Shown here piece by piece: positions 1-10,983 of a stretch of DNA of 64,000 nucleotides. The DNA comes from Coenobita brevimanus. Its lineage: Eukaryota; Arthropoda; Malacostraca; Decapoda; Coenobitidae. The position numbers and the translations under genes are program-made. Position 1 is the first letter of the stretch, and every line of letters starts with the position of its first letter. The stretch covers positions 25,547,319-25,611,318 of the forward strand of contig CM064657.1 of NCBI GenBank assembly GCA_032717465.1, written 5' to 3'. The notes beneath the pieces are model-generated. The model saw only the letters and a list, made by a program, of their open reading frames with translations, was not told the DNA's origin and did not search any database.

Positions 1-2
1 AA

Positions 3-488
3 AACAATCCAAAGTTAGTCAGAGATTCAGTAGAGATAAACAAATCAATAGTAATCACTGGTATAGAAGAGGAAGAAATTAAAAACAAGATCACAAGAGA
101 CAAAAAGGAGATGGCAAATGTAATGAGCTTACTGAAAGAAGTATCAGAGGAAACCTGTAGTAAAGACATAGAGGAACACAAAAAGTTAGGGAAATATGAG
201 AAAAGCAAGACGAGACCTCTAAAGGTGACTTTCCAGAGTGTAAACACTGTGGATGAGATACTAAAAAATGCAAAGAATCTTAAGGAAAAAGAGGAGTTCA
301 AAAATGTATGGATAAAAAGATGCCTAACACAAGAGGAACTGGAATTACTGAAAGAGAAAAGGGAGGAAGCTAAAACAAAAAATGAAGGAAGATCAGAAGA
401 GGAGAAGAAGAAATTTTTTTACAAAGTAATAGGATTGCAGGTACGAAAGTGGTACACAAACAGGATGGAAGAAAAAGGAGGAAGGTAG
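3..488 (+). CDS. Family A ORF1 protein, C-terminal part (RNA-binding, LINE ORF1p-like)
   Basis: The frame is open from the window edge to the stop at 488; the N-terminus lies upstream. The A3 copy at 30-31.3 kb shows that the missing part is a heptad-rich coiled coil. The visible part is very Lys/Glu rich. It has a segment around VTGIEEEEIKNK, followed by a LINE ORF1p-like block with RPLKVTFQS, a run resembling ILKNAKNL, and KNVWI plus RCLTQEE. In LINE ORF1 proteins such blocks are RNA-binding RRM and C-terminal domains that coat element RNA. The next reading frame overlaps it by about 40 bases, as in a bicistronic LINE. Function is assigned by analogy. Confidence 0.7.
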   Translation, partial: NNPKLVRDSVEINKSIVITGIEEEEIKNKITRDKKEMANVMSLLKEVSEETCSKDIEEHKKLGKYEKSKTRPLKVTFQSVNTVDEILKNAKNLKEKEEFKNVWIKRCLTQEELELLKEKREEAKTKNEGRSEEEKKKFFYKVIGLQVRKWYTNRMEEKGGR

Positions 489-3367
489 TAGAACCATGTC
501 ATGACAAGTATATAAACAAGATGATAAAGTTGATGTACTCAAATGTGGATGGAATGGTATCTAAATTACTAGAGATGAATGATTATGTCAGAGAAAATGA
601 ACCACAAATAATATGCCTAACTGAAACAAAATTAAAACCAAGGATATCAAATGACATACTAAACTTAGAGGAATACAATATATGGAGAAGAGACAGATAT
701 TTAAAAAAGAGAGGAGGAATTATAATATTAACTAAGAAAAATCTAAAAGTCAAGGAAATAAAACTAGATATACCATCACAAGTAGAACTGATTGCAGTAG
801 AGATCGACACATCTGAAGGTAAAGTAATTGTAGCCAATTTGTACATGCCACCCAGATCAAACACATGGGAAAGAGACTAATATGAGGACCTGGCAGAGAG
901 TACAGTTCAGAGTGTAAGATCATTGCTACATAAAATGGAAGAGAAATCGGAAAGAATTATACTAACTGGGGACTTCAATACAAATATAAATTGGAATACT
1001 CTAGATATAAATAGCCAAGAAAGCTGTTGGGACCAAAAGCTCCTGGATCTCATACAAGAGTTTTTCATAACGCAACATATGAGGGAAACCACCAGAAAAA
1101 GAGGACTTGATGTACCTTCAGTGCTAGATCTAATATTTACAAGGCAAGAAAATGATATTGACAGTTTAATATATCACCCTCCGCTCGGCAAAAGCGATCA
1201 TGCAGTACTAAATTATAACTTCAGGATAGCGTATGACATAGTAAACAGCAATGATAGTTACAAAAAGAGCCTAAACTATAAAAAGGGAAATTATCAAGAC
1301 CTAAAGAAGTATTTCTTAGAAGTTGATTGGGAAAATGAGCTTAGAGGACAAGATTTAAATGCTGTGTATAAAAAATTTTGTGAATTTTATGAAATAGGAG
1401 TCCAGAAGTACATCCCACAGCACAAAGAAGCAGATAAGAAAATACAGAAATGGTTCAATACAGAATGTAAAAAATCAAAAGAAAGAAGAGATTTGTTGTG
1501 GAATAGATACAGAAGACACAATAGTGAAAGGGCGTATAATAATTACAAACAGGCAAGAAATGACTATACAAGAATAAGGAGGGAAGCCCAAAACAGTTTG
1601 AGGAGGATATAATAAATAAAAGTAGTGATCAACCAAAGCTGTTTTACAGCTATATCAGAAGCAAAACTAAAGTAAAAGATATAATACAATCCATTACGGA
1701 CGAGGGAATCACTTATACACAAGAGAAAGATATTCGTGAAGCACTAAATAAGAATTTCCAATTAGTTTTTACAGAAGAAAAAAATTTTGAGAGGGACTAT
1801 GTGGAACACGCATGTCCACACATACTACCAGATATACAAATAGCAGAAAAAGTAATACAGGAGGAGTTAAGTAGATTAGACAGAGGAAAAGCAAGTGGTC
1901 CTGATGAAATTTCATGTTGGGTATTACGAGAATGTGCAAAAGAGTTATGTAAACCATTATTTTTAATTTTCAAGAAATCCTTGAGTCAAGGTAAACTACC
2001 TGATATTTGGAAAAAAGCAAATATTGTCCCCTTATTCAAGAAAGGAAATAGACAAAATCCACTCAACTACCGACCAGTATCACTGACCAGTGTTGTAAGC
2101 AAGGTATTAGAAAAACTTATAAGAAAAGCTTGGGTAAATCATCTAGAAGAACACAGTATGATAACAGAAAGACAGTTTGGTTTCAGAAAAGGAAAATCAT
2201 TTGTTACTAATCTGTTGAGCTACTATGACAGAGTAACAAACACAATCCAGGAAAGGGAAGGATGGGTGGACAGTATCTATTTAGATTTCAAGAAAGCTTT
2301 TGACACAGTACCTCACCAAAGACTTTTATGGAAACTGTACCATCAAGGAGGAATTCGAGGCAGACTGTTTTGTTGGATGCAAGACTTTCTCATAAAAAGA
2401 GAAATGAGGACATTACTAAAAGGAAACTACTCATCATGGAAAGAAGTGACTACTGGAGTACCACAGGGTTCAGTGCTGGCACCAATCATGTTTTTAGTGT
2501 ATATAAATGATATATACAGTAACACTGGAAATGAGAGCTATCTGAATATGTTTGCAGATGATGCAAAAATACAAAGGAGAATTACTAACACAGACTCTTG
2601 TAAAGAGCTACAAGAAGAATTAAATAAACTTCATGAATGGAGTAGTACATGGCAAATGAAATTCAATGTGGACAAGTGTCATGTAATCAAGTTTGGTAAA
2701 AGTGGAAAAAGACCTGATTGGGATTATAAGTTAGGAAATAAAACCCTATACACATCAGAAAGAGAAAGACCTAGGTGTGATTATCAATAACAGGCTATCT
2801 CCGGCTGACCACATCAGCGAGAAGGTACGGAACATGTATACACTGCTTGCAAATATGAGAATAGCATTCACATACATAAATGAAGATATGCTAAGTAGGA
2901 TAATGACATCATTCATTAGACCAACCCTGGAATATGCATCAGTAGTCTGGAGTCCTCATCTCAAAAAGCACATAGACAAGATTGAAAAAGTTCAAAGGGC
3001 CGCTACAAGATGGATACCAAGCTTAAGGGACCTAAGCTACGAAGAAAGACTAAATAAACTGAATCTACCAACACTACAGGAGAGAAGGAAAAGAGGTGAC
3101 ATGATAATGCTATATAAATGCATATCAGGAAAGGAGAAAATAGACATAAATGATTACTTAACATATGGAGAAGCATCAGCAAGAGGACACTGCAAAAAAC
3201 TGCATAAGAAGAGAGGTGATAAAGACGTAAGGAAATTCAGTTTCCCAAACAGAGCAATTGATCAATGGAATGCACTACCGAATGAAATAGTGTGTGCCAA
3301 AACAATTCACAAATTTAAGGATATTTACGATAAATATGGTTTAAGACACGGGACAGTACGAGCTTGA
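449..3367 (+). pseudogene. Family A ORF2: endonuclease, reverse transcriptase and C-terminal domain, broken
   Basis: Endonuclease motifs in order: YSNVDG (Asn), TETKL (Glu), LYMPP (Tyr), TGDFNTN, LDLIFT and GKSDHAV (Ser-Asp-His). The RT has NYRPVSLTS, FGFRKGKS, YLDFKKAFDTVP, GVPQGSVLAP and catalytic FADDA near 2550. The C-terminal part has the CR1-group WSPHLKK and ERLNKLNLPTL regions. Breaks: an in-frame TAA at 878-880, where the A3 copy has Val; a frameshift near 1600 (after NSLRR); and a 2 bp deletion near 2768 relative to the A4 copy, so the last part (2777-3367) is in another frame. These breaks make it inactive although every catalytic motif survives. Confidence 0.85.
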
Positions 3368-3384
3368 CTCATTCCTGTAAAGAT

Positions 3385-3398
3385 ACAATTAGGTAAGA
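3385..3398 (+). repeat. Family A 3'-terminal 14 bp unit
   Basis: ACAATTAGGTAAGA at the very 3' end, followed here by ACACAC. The same unit occurs twice in tandem at the ends of the copies at 26842-26869 and 34321-34348 on the minus strand. Short tandem 3' termini are characteristic of CR1-type LINEs. Confidence 0.7.
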
Positions 3399-3723
3399 AC
3401 ACACAAAATTGTGCACCATGGGGTGGGATAAAAAAAAATGTAACCGCAGTCCACGGGTTAATACCAACCATCCACTCCAGTCTTCAGTGGAGAATCCCCC
3501 AAATTCACCTGCCCTGAATGTAAACAATGGACTCTCTCCATCCACCATTATACACCCGTATGAAAATTTTAACCCCTTCGCCACGATGACGCTTATAGTC
3601 GTCATAACCCTCCAGTGCGTGCACAATGCGACGCCTCTGTGTCATCATATATCATTGCTACCAAAGGAGACAGCAGAGGGTTTAGTTTATTGTGCTAGGG
3701 CCTTACTTACTGGCTCTAATATA
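3399..3723. other. Spacer between LINE A1 and Tigger; possible piggyBac-like end
   Basis: No gene is seen. At 3569 the sequence TTAACCCCTTCGCC resembles the TTAA-CCC start shared by the other piggyBac-like termini in this window (4381, 20941, 54227). No partner end was found before the Tigger terminus, so this is at most a one-ended remnant. Confidence 0.3.
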
Positions 3724-3803
3724 TAGTAATCCCCCCACTATCCATTGTAATAGAGCCAAAGGCATGTCCGAAAAGTGGTCCCGTCCAGATAGTGGGGCAT
3801 AGC

Positions 3804-4212
3804 CTCCTGGACTAGTACTTATGGACCCTTACCCACTCTGACTCAGAAAAACACCTATACAGCTTCCTACTGGACATACATAGCACCTATTAAAGACCCA
3901 ATTCACACCAATAAGGGATATAAAAGAATGAAATAAATGCAAAAGAACCAGAGAATGAGGTTTTAGAGGTGAGTAAATACAATATTGAACATTCTGGGTA
4001 CTTACAAGAAGTACCTGGCTCCTGGACTGGTTACATATGGACCCTGACCTAGCCTAACTCAGAAAAACACCTCCCTACTGGACATGCATAGCACTTAAGA
4101 CCCTATTCACACCAAGATGGGACATAAAAGAGTGAAATGAGGTTTGAGATGTAAGTATGAAAAATACAGTACAGTATGAAACATTCTGGGTACTTACAAC
4201 AAGTCACTGGCC
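3804..4212. repeat. Two imperfect tandem copies of a ~215 bp unit in the Tigger 3' region
   Basis: The unit starting CTCCTGGACT at 3804 recurs at 4019. Both contain ACTCAGAAAAACACC, TACTGGACAT, CATAGCAC, a TTCACACCAA segment and ACATTCTGGGTACTTACAA. The copies differ by substitutions and small indels, so this is an old duplication. Confidence 0.7.
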
Positions 4213-4380
4213 ATCTCGATGAATAACCCGCCTCCTCTCAGACTCTGACAGTAAAAAGGAGTACCTGAAGCACCTGCAGTACACTGTACATGAAGTCTTG
4301 CACTGAACTTAGTCATTTGCACTCATAAATCCATTTCCTTAACACTACACACTCTAGTCTAATTTGCGCTCCATTGTACC

Positions 4381-5031
4381 TTAACCCTTTAACCGCGGGT
4401 GTCATCCCAGAATGACATTGCAAAAACTGGACCAAACCGCGGGTGTCATTCTGGAATGTTTGTGAATATTTTGAATACCGCGCGTTTTTTCCGCTCGCCA
4501 ATTGTTTCAAGGGAGAGTAGCTATTAAGTTCTTTCACTCCAGCTGACCCCCACCTCCCTCCTCCCACCCCTTGGGCCCCCCACCCCACCCCTGACCAAAC
4601 ACTCATCAGTATCTGTCCAGCTGTGTGAATGACAACACCGCTGATGTGGCAGTGAAGTGCGGGCAATTACAGTGCCTTTTACCTGCCTCAGTGAACACAG
4701 AGTGGGTGTTTATCGTATGTGCAGTGTTCATATATGTTTATAGTATTATTATCAGAATGAGGTTGGCATTTGGTAATGGTGTGTGAGCGAAAAATAGTGA
4801 TTTTAGATCGCTCACTTCTAATGGCACTGCCCATCCAGTGATAGTCAATGAAATCATGAAACCAACATCATTGCAAAGCCGAAGGTTAGTGCTTTCTAAT
4901 GGTACCTTATTTTTCGCTCTAGATTTATTCTGTGCAGAGTTATAAAGGTTTAAAGTTTGTTTACATTTTGGCTGGAACCCCCGCGGGGGGGGCCAGTTGG
5001 GTCAAAACAATGGCCGCGGTTATAGGGTTAA
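4381..5031. mobile_element. piggyBac-like MITE with TTAA ends
   Basis: The element runs from TTAA to TTAA. The left end is TTAACCCTTTAACCGCGG. The right end reverse-complemented is TTAACCCTATAACCGCGG, so 17 of 18 positions match. No coding capacity. Just inside the left end, CCGCGGGTGTCAT occurs twice about 45 bp apart, resembling subterminal transposase-binding repeats of piggyBac elements. It sits in the Tigger element, so it is the younger insertion. Confidence 0.7.
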
Positions 5032-5404
5032 TGAAATAAGTGTTGCACTCTGCACTTAAGTCTTTGCACACAGAATTCTAATTTCTTAACACTGTTTTTT
5101 CACTGCACAACACTGTGAATTCCCGTCTGGTCTAGTGGAGAGTACTTGTTGTTTATTCACTGTCAGAGTCTGAGAGTAGTTGATGCAGGTGGCCTAGGGG
5201 TGCGTCGCTGGGGCGTGGTGATGGACTACCCACTGCAGACGACTCTGAAGACAGGCACAAACTCACGTTCAGTGGTAACGCCACCGTGCTTGATGTGCTG
5301 GGCTGTGGCTCGAAGGATGAGGGCCTGTCTTGGGGAGGCAATGGTGTGGAGCCAGGGCTGGGCACAGCGGGGATCATGGGTCTGAAAAAGTTGTCAATGG
5401 TTGA

Positions 5405-7048
5405 TTAATGCAAGGAGAGACAATTTTGACGATTAATGATGCACTGCCTGAAAGCGCGCACTTCTTCTGCAAGTCCCAAGGGCCCCATCTCCCTGTCGCA
5501 GCCCGGGTGTTCCAGGTAGTCGAGAATGAACTCTATGTGTTCCCGGAGTGCGCTCAGCTTGGGGATGGCTGGAGTAGTGTCACGCTGAGAGGAGTCCGCA
5601 TCATCGTCGCCGTCCTCATCGGAATCTTCAAGTTGGGTACTGACACCTGCAACTGAAGATGCGATCTCGATATCAGATATGGTCTGATACCCAGGATCGC
5701 CCTTGTTGTCATCCAACCACACGAACTTCATCCTCATCAACATCGTCGCCATGTGCACGTAGACGTGCGTGGAAATCATCCACGTCAAAACCTAGGAAAT
5801 CGTGCTCCGCATCCGTTCCGAGAAGCAGACGAGATTAACTATTTTCTAGAGTCTTGACAGGGATTTCCTTCCATGCACTGGCCCAGTTGTAGAGTGCAGA
5901 CTTATGTTGTAGCGGCGAAGGTTTTCCAAAGTCCGCTGGCCTCGCGTGTCCCGTCCCTCCATGCGCTAGTCCTCGTCCTCGATAACAACCATCACCTCAT
6001 CCAAATACTTCCTTCGGTACAGGCTTTTTGTTGCCATGATCACTCCTTGGTCCATTGGTTGGATGAGAGCAGTTATATTAGGTGGCATAAACATGCACCT
6101 AATGCGGCCATTCTCAGCCACCAAGTCCTTGTCGCACGGGTGGGCAGGTGCATTCTCGAGGAGAAGGAAGGCCTTTACCTGGTCGTGCGGGATTCCCAGT
6201 GTCTTCGTCTGGCAATTGATGACTTCCTTGACGAAATGGCAGTGGAACCTGTCTTTGAAGATCTGGGCCGTGAACTAAGTCTGCAAAGAATGGTACCAAA
6301 TGACAGGAAGGACATCCATCACCTCATGAAGACACCGAGGCTGTTTTGCACGGCCAACAATAACGGGTATGAGCCAGTGCATTCCGTTAGCTTTGGCACA
6401 ACACAAAGCAGATATCCATTGCTTGCAGAGCTTGAGGCCAGTTACACGCTTCTCCACCTCCTCGGCTAGAGTGTTCGTTGGCAAAGAGTGATAGAATAGA
6501 CCAGTTTCATCAGCGTTGTTGACTTGACCGAGAGTGAGGCCCTCCCTGTCGATCAAGCCCTTCACCTTGTGCCGAAACTCCTCTACTCCATCCTCGTTGG
6601 CGTCCAAAGCTTTGCCATGAGACTTACAGTTGGTAAGGCCATTTCGTAACTTGAATGCGAAGAGCTAACCCTCGGATGCCTTGAAGTCTGGGGCATCGTG
6701 AAGCATTGCGAACTTTTCAGCAGCAGCCTTCAGCTCCGTGTCACGCACCATCACACCAGCAGCACGTTGCTGTCAGTACCAAATCACCATGGAGTAGTCG
6801 ACTTCAGCATACCAGGGAGTAAACATCATCTTCCTCTCCATGTTGCATTTGCTTTTCTACGAGAAGTCAGCTGTGTACTGCATGAGTTTGTCGCGGGATC
6901 TCTTGATATCAAACAGAGTAGATCGGGCCTGGTTGAATTCACGGAGGATGCGTGAGGTTGACCATCCCGTGTCCACCTTGTCCAATATCTCCCTCTTCTT
7001 CTCCAGAGTCAAAACCACTCTCTTCCTCTTGTCAGCCAGTGGGGCCAT
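5405..7048 (-). pseudogene. Tigger/pogo transposase, degenerate
   Basis: Starts at the ATG at 7048 with MAPLADKRKR, then a CENP-B-type N-terminal helix-turn-helix (LTLEKKREILDKVDTG near 7010-6960, and a Tigger-like LFDIKRSRDKL segment). The DDE core follows: VNNADETGLFYHSLP at about 6525-6480 holds the first catalytic Asp. The second block reads LLLENAPAHP at about 6167-6138, where Tigger transposases usually have Asp-Asn, so this Asp is now Glu (GAG at 6155-6157). PPNITALIQPMDQG follows. The C-terminus (5788-5405) is acidic and low in complexity. Several frameshifts separate the blocks, so no full-length product is possible. The family is known for cut-and-paste transposition into TA. Confidence 0.75.
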
Positions 7049-7407
7049 CATCACACACACTAACAAGAAGCAGGAGAGCAGCAAGAGAGCCTGCAGGAGG
7101 TAGGGCACCACCACAAAAGCGAGCACGTGGGCGGCCATAATGACGAGCGTCACTCACAACAAGAGACGGGCGGTAAGTGGGGAAGATGCAGGGGCGCTCT
7201 AGCAGATGGCAGCGGAACTACGCACCAAAACACAGCTGGTTCATGCCGTGCGCACCGAGTTCACATTACAGGGGGAAAAAAGCCGGATTTTAAAAAAAAT
7301 TTTTGCACTTTGGGGACAATTTTGGGAATATTGAATCCCGGGACCAGCATGTCCGGTAAATGGGGTGTCCAGATAGTGGGCGTCCGGATAGTATAGAGAT
7401 TACTGTA

Positions 7408-7945
7408 TATGGGAGGGCATGTGATTGATGGCGTGTTGGACAGTTGCTCTGCATCCCGCCAGGATCAGTATTGACAGTGTGTCATAGGAGAGTGTACTGT
7501 CGTTCCCTCCACAGTGAATTTTGCCAAATCACAGCGTATTCTTGAGGAATCTCGCGATTCCTCGCGTGATGAGGGCTATTGGCCATCGGCTCAAGACTCA
7601 CATATTGATGACTCGTTGGGTGAAGAACTTGAGAGTGATGAATTTGATGATATTCATGAAAAAGAAATTGAAGGTGGCTGGCAGTTGATAAGGGACATAT
7701 TTGCTGACACACGTCCCAACCACGTTCTTGATTTTACAACTGAGTTTTTCGGGCGGAACCCAGCGATCAGCAAATCTAAAATTTTGTGTCTTTGGACACT
7801 TTCAAGCTTGTCAGAAATTTATTTGTTCAAGTCGGTATCCTCACTCGGGACACCAAAAATGTGTCAGAAAATTCTTATACACTCCTTTGTGTGATGTGTG
7901 TTAATCTAAGACAACTTTAAGTAAATTCACATAAGTCTTGTAGGA
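7408..7945 (+). repeat. Unclassified dispersed repeat, left part (interrupted by RTE C1)
   Basis: The stretch from about 7828 to 7945 matches 22101-22229, including TGTGTCAGAAAATT, TATACACTCCTTTGT and GTAAATTCACATAAGTCT. The continuation of the 22 kb copy matches sequence beginning at about 10168, on the far side of the RTE. One repeat has therefore been split by the LINE. Confidence 0.65.
7514..7894 (+). CDS. Possible piggyBac-like transposase N-terminal fragment
   Basis: A 126-codon frame beginning at a GTG; the frame is open slightly upstream and the true start is unknown. The N-terminus is acidic and Ser-rich (DDSLGEELESDEFDDIHEKE). It is followed by GWQLIRDIFADTRPN and a TEFFGRNPAI run, which resemble the acidic leader and first conserved block of piggyBac-type transposases. 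Homology stops about residue 85. The rest is the unclassified repeat and no catalytic Asp is present. I call it a fragment by motif resemblance only; it could be an unrelated repeat ORF. Confidence 0.4.
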   Translation: MNFAKSQRILEESRDSSRDEGYWPSAQDSHIDDSLGEELESDEFDDIHEKEIEGGWQLIRDIFADTRPNHVLDFTTEFFGRNPAISKSKILCLWTLSSLSEIYLFKSVSSLGTPKMCQKILIHSFV

Positions 7946-10163
7946 GAAAATGGTCGAAGAGATGAAGGGAAAGACAGGAGGAAACAGCTCCTGTGAGAAG
8001 AGTTTAGAAGTTGCAAGATAGTGAGAAAATGGCAGAGTATGAGAGCATATTGGAAGAAAGATTGGGAAGGTATGAGTTAGATCAGATGGAAGAGGTGGAA
8101 GATGTATGTAAGATATTCACAGAAGAGACAGGCACAGCGTGTGAGATGGTTTGTGGAGTGAGGAGGAGATGCAAGGGACAGCATGGTGGAATGATGAGGT
8201 GAAACGAGCTGTGGAACAAAAGAAGAAGGCATATAGTGAATGGCTAGCAAGTAGAGGTAGGGGAGAAGATGAGAGAGAGAAGAGAGAGGTATATGTGAGC
8301 AGGAGAAGGGAGGTGAAGAGACTGGTGAAGGAGAGTAAGAAGAAAGTGGATGAAGCTTTTGGGAGGAATCTGAGCGTGAAATGGAGGGAGAGTAAGAAAT
8401 TGTTTTGAAAGGAGGTAAAGAAAGTTAGGCAGTGTGAAAGGGGAAATAGTAGGGAAGTGAAAGATAGGAATAATAGATTGTTGGTGGAGAAGAGAGAGAA
8501 ATTGAGATGGAAGGAGCACTTTGAGGATTTGTTGAATGTAGAGAGTGAGAGCAGTGCGAGTATAAGAGGTTGGGGAATGGCTGGGAGAAGGAGAGATGAG
8601 AGGAGGGAGGAAGAGATCAATAGGGCAGAAGTAGTGGAAGCAATGACGATCAAGATGGGAAAGGCCTCAGGAATTGATGATGTGTGCGGTGAAATGCTGA
8701 GGTATGGGGATGAGATTGTTGTGGAGTGGATATGGAAGTTGTGTAGATTGGCTTGGGAAGAGGGAAGGGTTCCAGAGGACTGGAAATCAGGTATAATTGT
8801 TCCTTTATACAAAGGAAAAGGGGAGAGAGAAGTATGTGGTAACCATAGGGGCATTTGCCTTCTTAGTGTGACTGGAAAAATATATGGTAGAATACTCATT
8901 GATAGAGTTAGGAATATGACAGAGGAGCTAGTTGGAGAAGAACAAGGGGGATTTAGGAAGGGAAAAGGGTGTGTAGATCAGATATTTGTCAGATGTTTAG
9001 TGGAGAAGTATCTAGAGAAGGGAAAGAAAGTGTATGCTGCCTTCTTGGACTTTGAGAAAGCTTATAACAGAATAGATAGGCAAGGTTTGTGGAAGGTATT
9101 AAGGATATATGGAGTGGAGGGGAAATTGTTGAGTGCTGTGAAGAGTATGTATGAAGGAGCTAGGGCTACGATGCGAGTGGATGGTGAGCTGAGTGAGTTC
9201 TTTGATCTCAGTGTGGGACTGAAACAGGGTTGTGTGATGTCTCCATGGCTGTTTAATATATACATGGATGGGGTTGTACAGGAGGTGCAAGGTAGGGCAG
9301 TGGATGTGGGGGTGGCTCTAATGAATGAGGGTGAGATTTGGAAGATTCCAGTGTTGCTGTTTGCTGATGATACAGTATTGTTGAGTGAAGATGAATGGGA
9401 GTTGCAAAGTTTGGTGAAGGAATTTGGGACAGTGTGTAGGAAGAGGAATCTGAAAGTTAATGTAAACAAGATTAAAGTTATGGTGTTTGAGAGGAATGAA
9501 GTCACAGAATGTACAGTGAGGTTGGATGGTGAGGATACGGAGAATGTGAGTGCATTCAAGTACTTGGGTAGTGTGATGAGTAAGAATGGAACGTTGGGGG
9601 ATGAAGTGCGTGAAAGGGTGCAGCAGGGAAGGAAGGTTGTTGGTTCACTGAAAGCAGTGATGAGAAATAGGGAGGTGAGTATGGAAGTTAAGAAGTCACT
9701 GCATGATGGTATTGTGATCCCTACCCTGACGTATGGAAGCGAGGCATGGACCTTGCAAGAAGGGAACAAGTCAAGAGTGAGAGCAGTGGAAATGAGTTAC
9801 TTGAGAGGAGCATGTGGAGTGACATGGAGGGACAGGTTGACGAATGAAGAAGTGAAGGAACGTTGTGGGATGGCTGTGGATGTGGTTGAGAAGATTAGGA
9901 GAAATTCACTAAGGTGGCTTGGACATGTGGAGAGAATGGAGAATGAAAGACTGACTAAGAGGGTGTATGTAGGTGAGGTGGAGGGAGGGAGAGGGAGGGG
10001 TAGACCAAGGATGAGGTGGAGGGATGGAGTTGAGAGGTATATGAGGAAGGGTGAGTGAGGGGGGAAGGTAGTCAAATGGTGGGTGACAGAGCAACTTGGA
10101 GGCGTTTTGTCTGCGGCCACCCTTTGCGAAGTTAGGGCATCGGGCTATAGATAGATAGATAGA
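7946..10163 (+). mobile_element. RTE-like LINE, subfamily C1, copy C1a (5' truncated)
   Basis: Starts inside the linker between endonuclease and RT and runs to the diagnostic 3' end: a short conserved tail (CGGCCACCCTTTGCG, GGGCATCGGGCTATAG) and then (TAGA)n at 10147-10162. Four other C1 fragments (17.2, 26.2, 53.5, 62.3 kb) share this end. It is inserted in the dispersed repeat whose uninterrupted version is at 22.1-22.3 kb. Clade RTE/Proto2-like is inferred from the C-terminal TYGSEAWTL...RWLGHVERM region and the tail. Confidence 0.85.
8011..10058 (+). pseudogene. RTE C1a ORF2 fragment: linker, reverse transcriptase, C-terminal domain
   Basis: Three frames together make the 3' two-thirds of an RTE-type ORF2. 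The first (8011-8202) is linker. The second runs 8151-8408 and continues in the same frame after a TGA (8406-8408, replacing the Trp codon seen in C2a) to 10058. RT motifs: GIIVPLYKGKGE, NHRGICLLSV, EQGGFRKGKG, AFLDFEKAYNRI, GLKQGCVMSPWLF and catalytic FADDTVLLS near 9370. The C-terminal TYGSEAWTL and LRWLGHVERM motifs follow, with basic GRGRGRPRMRWRDG. A frameshift near 10040 truncates the end. The endonuclease is absent, so the copy is dead. Confidence 0.85.
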
Positions 10164-10878
10164 CTCTTAGGTGTAACTGATACTCCAACTCACGAAGTTA
10201 TTATTCTTCTATCTCCACTCTCCTAGCTAATTCCTCATATAATTGGCCAATCCATATAGGTTATTTAGCTAGAAAGAGTCGGACAGCAGATGATGACAAG
10301 CCTGATCTTTAGGTCGTTTGCCTGGGCTGTCAAACGTCCTTGAGGTGCGTATTTGCAACGTGCTGCATGAACCTTGTCTAAGAGCAGCGTGAAAACATGG
10401 TGAGCTTCTTCTCCCCTCATAGGATTTGAAGATGTGCCAGCTATTTATTAATTACAATGCTAAATACAGTTAGATTACATCATGATACAGACAGGACAAA
10501 TCTAACTAATTAATCTTAGTTTTAATTTTACTAAAGCCAAACCAAATATTCCCTTTATAAACGTAATTATGTTAAACCCACATCTGCTTTTCATGTGAGG
10601 CTTTTCATCCTCAAGACATGTCATCTACCATGCAGACACGGTTTAGGTCAATGGAACTTTCCAAAACGATTACATGTATTTATAGTTGTCCACAAGGGTT
10701 AAACGCAGTAGTATTTAATTTATGAATAATAAGAATTATTAGAGAAAACATAATCTCACAGTTATAAAAACCACTTGAACAGTTATTAACAATCTCCAGG
10801 TTTGCCTCTGCTTCTAGCCAGGGACGACTATTTTAAAAAGTAAGGAGCACAACCGCTTTGAGGGAAATTATTTCCCAC
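10164..10878. other. Right part of the interrupted repeat and uncharacterised AT-rich sequence
   Basis: 10168-10260 aligns to 22240-22320 (TGTAACTGA, TTATTATTC, TCTCCTAGC/TCTCTTAGC, AATTGGCCAAT). After this I see no gene. The remainder up to about 10878 lies directly downstream of the BEL integrase on the minus strand and may be its 3' LTR. A minus-strand AATAAA at about 10450 would suit an LTR, but no second LTR was found to prove it. Confidence 0.35.
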
Positions 10879-10983
10879 AGTTTTGGGGCCGGGCGAAATA
10901 TGATATGCTGGATCATGTATTATGACTCTTATCAGGAATTCTCTCTATAGGTCTTGAGAACTATGTGCTGCTGCCCTACTAGG

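Larger units (their letters stand above)
1..3398 (+). mobile_element. CR1-group LINE, family A copy A1 (5' end outside window)
   Basis: Non-LTR retrotransposon in order ORF1, apurinic-like endonuclease, reverse transcriptase, C-terminal domain, short 3' UTR. It ends in the 14 bp unit ACAATTAGGTAAGA, which other family A copies carry in tandem, as CR1-type elements often do. Five further full or partial copies lie on the minus strand between 25.4 and 34.4 kb and give the comparison for breaks in this one. The clade call (CR1/L2/Jockey group) rests on RT and C-terminal motifs and was not tested by a tree. Confidence 0.85.
3724..7405 (-). mobile_element. Tigger/pogo-type DNA transposon with TA target duplication
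   Basis: Both ends are flanked by TA (3722-3723, 7406-7407). The left end begins TAGTAATCCCCCCACTATCC. The right end, read inwards on the minus strand, begins CAGTAATCTCTATACTATCC, so the first 20 bases are an imperfect inverted repeat. The interior encodes a CENP-B/Tigger-like transposase on the minus strand. A 651 bp piggyBac-like MITE (4381-5031) is nested in its 3' region, and a 215 bp tandem duplication lies beside it. About 3.0 kb remains after removing the MITE. Confidence 0.75.

Noticed and set aside
3409..3726. 105-codon ORF after LINE A1
   Set aside because: No motif, overlaps a possible transposon end, composition like surrounding non-coding DNA.
5146..5656. Plus-strand ORFs over the Tigger C-terminal region
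   Set aside because: Shadow frames of the transposase on the minus strand.
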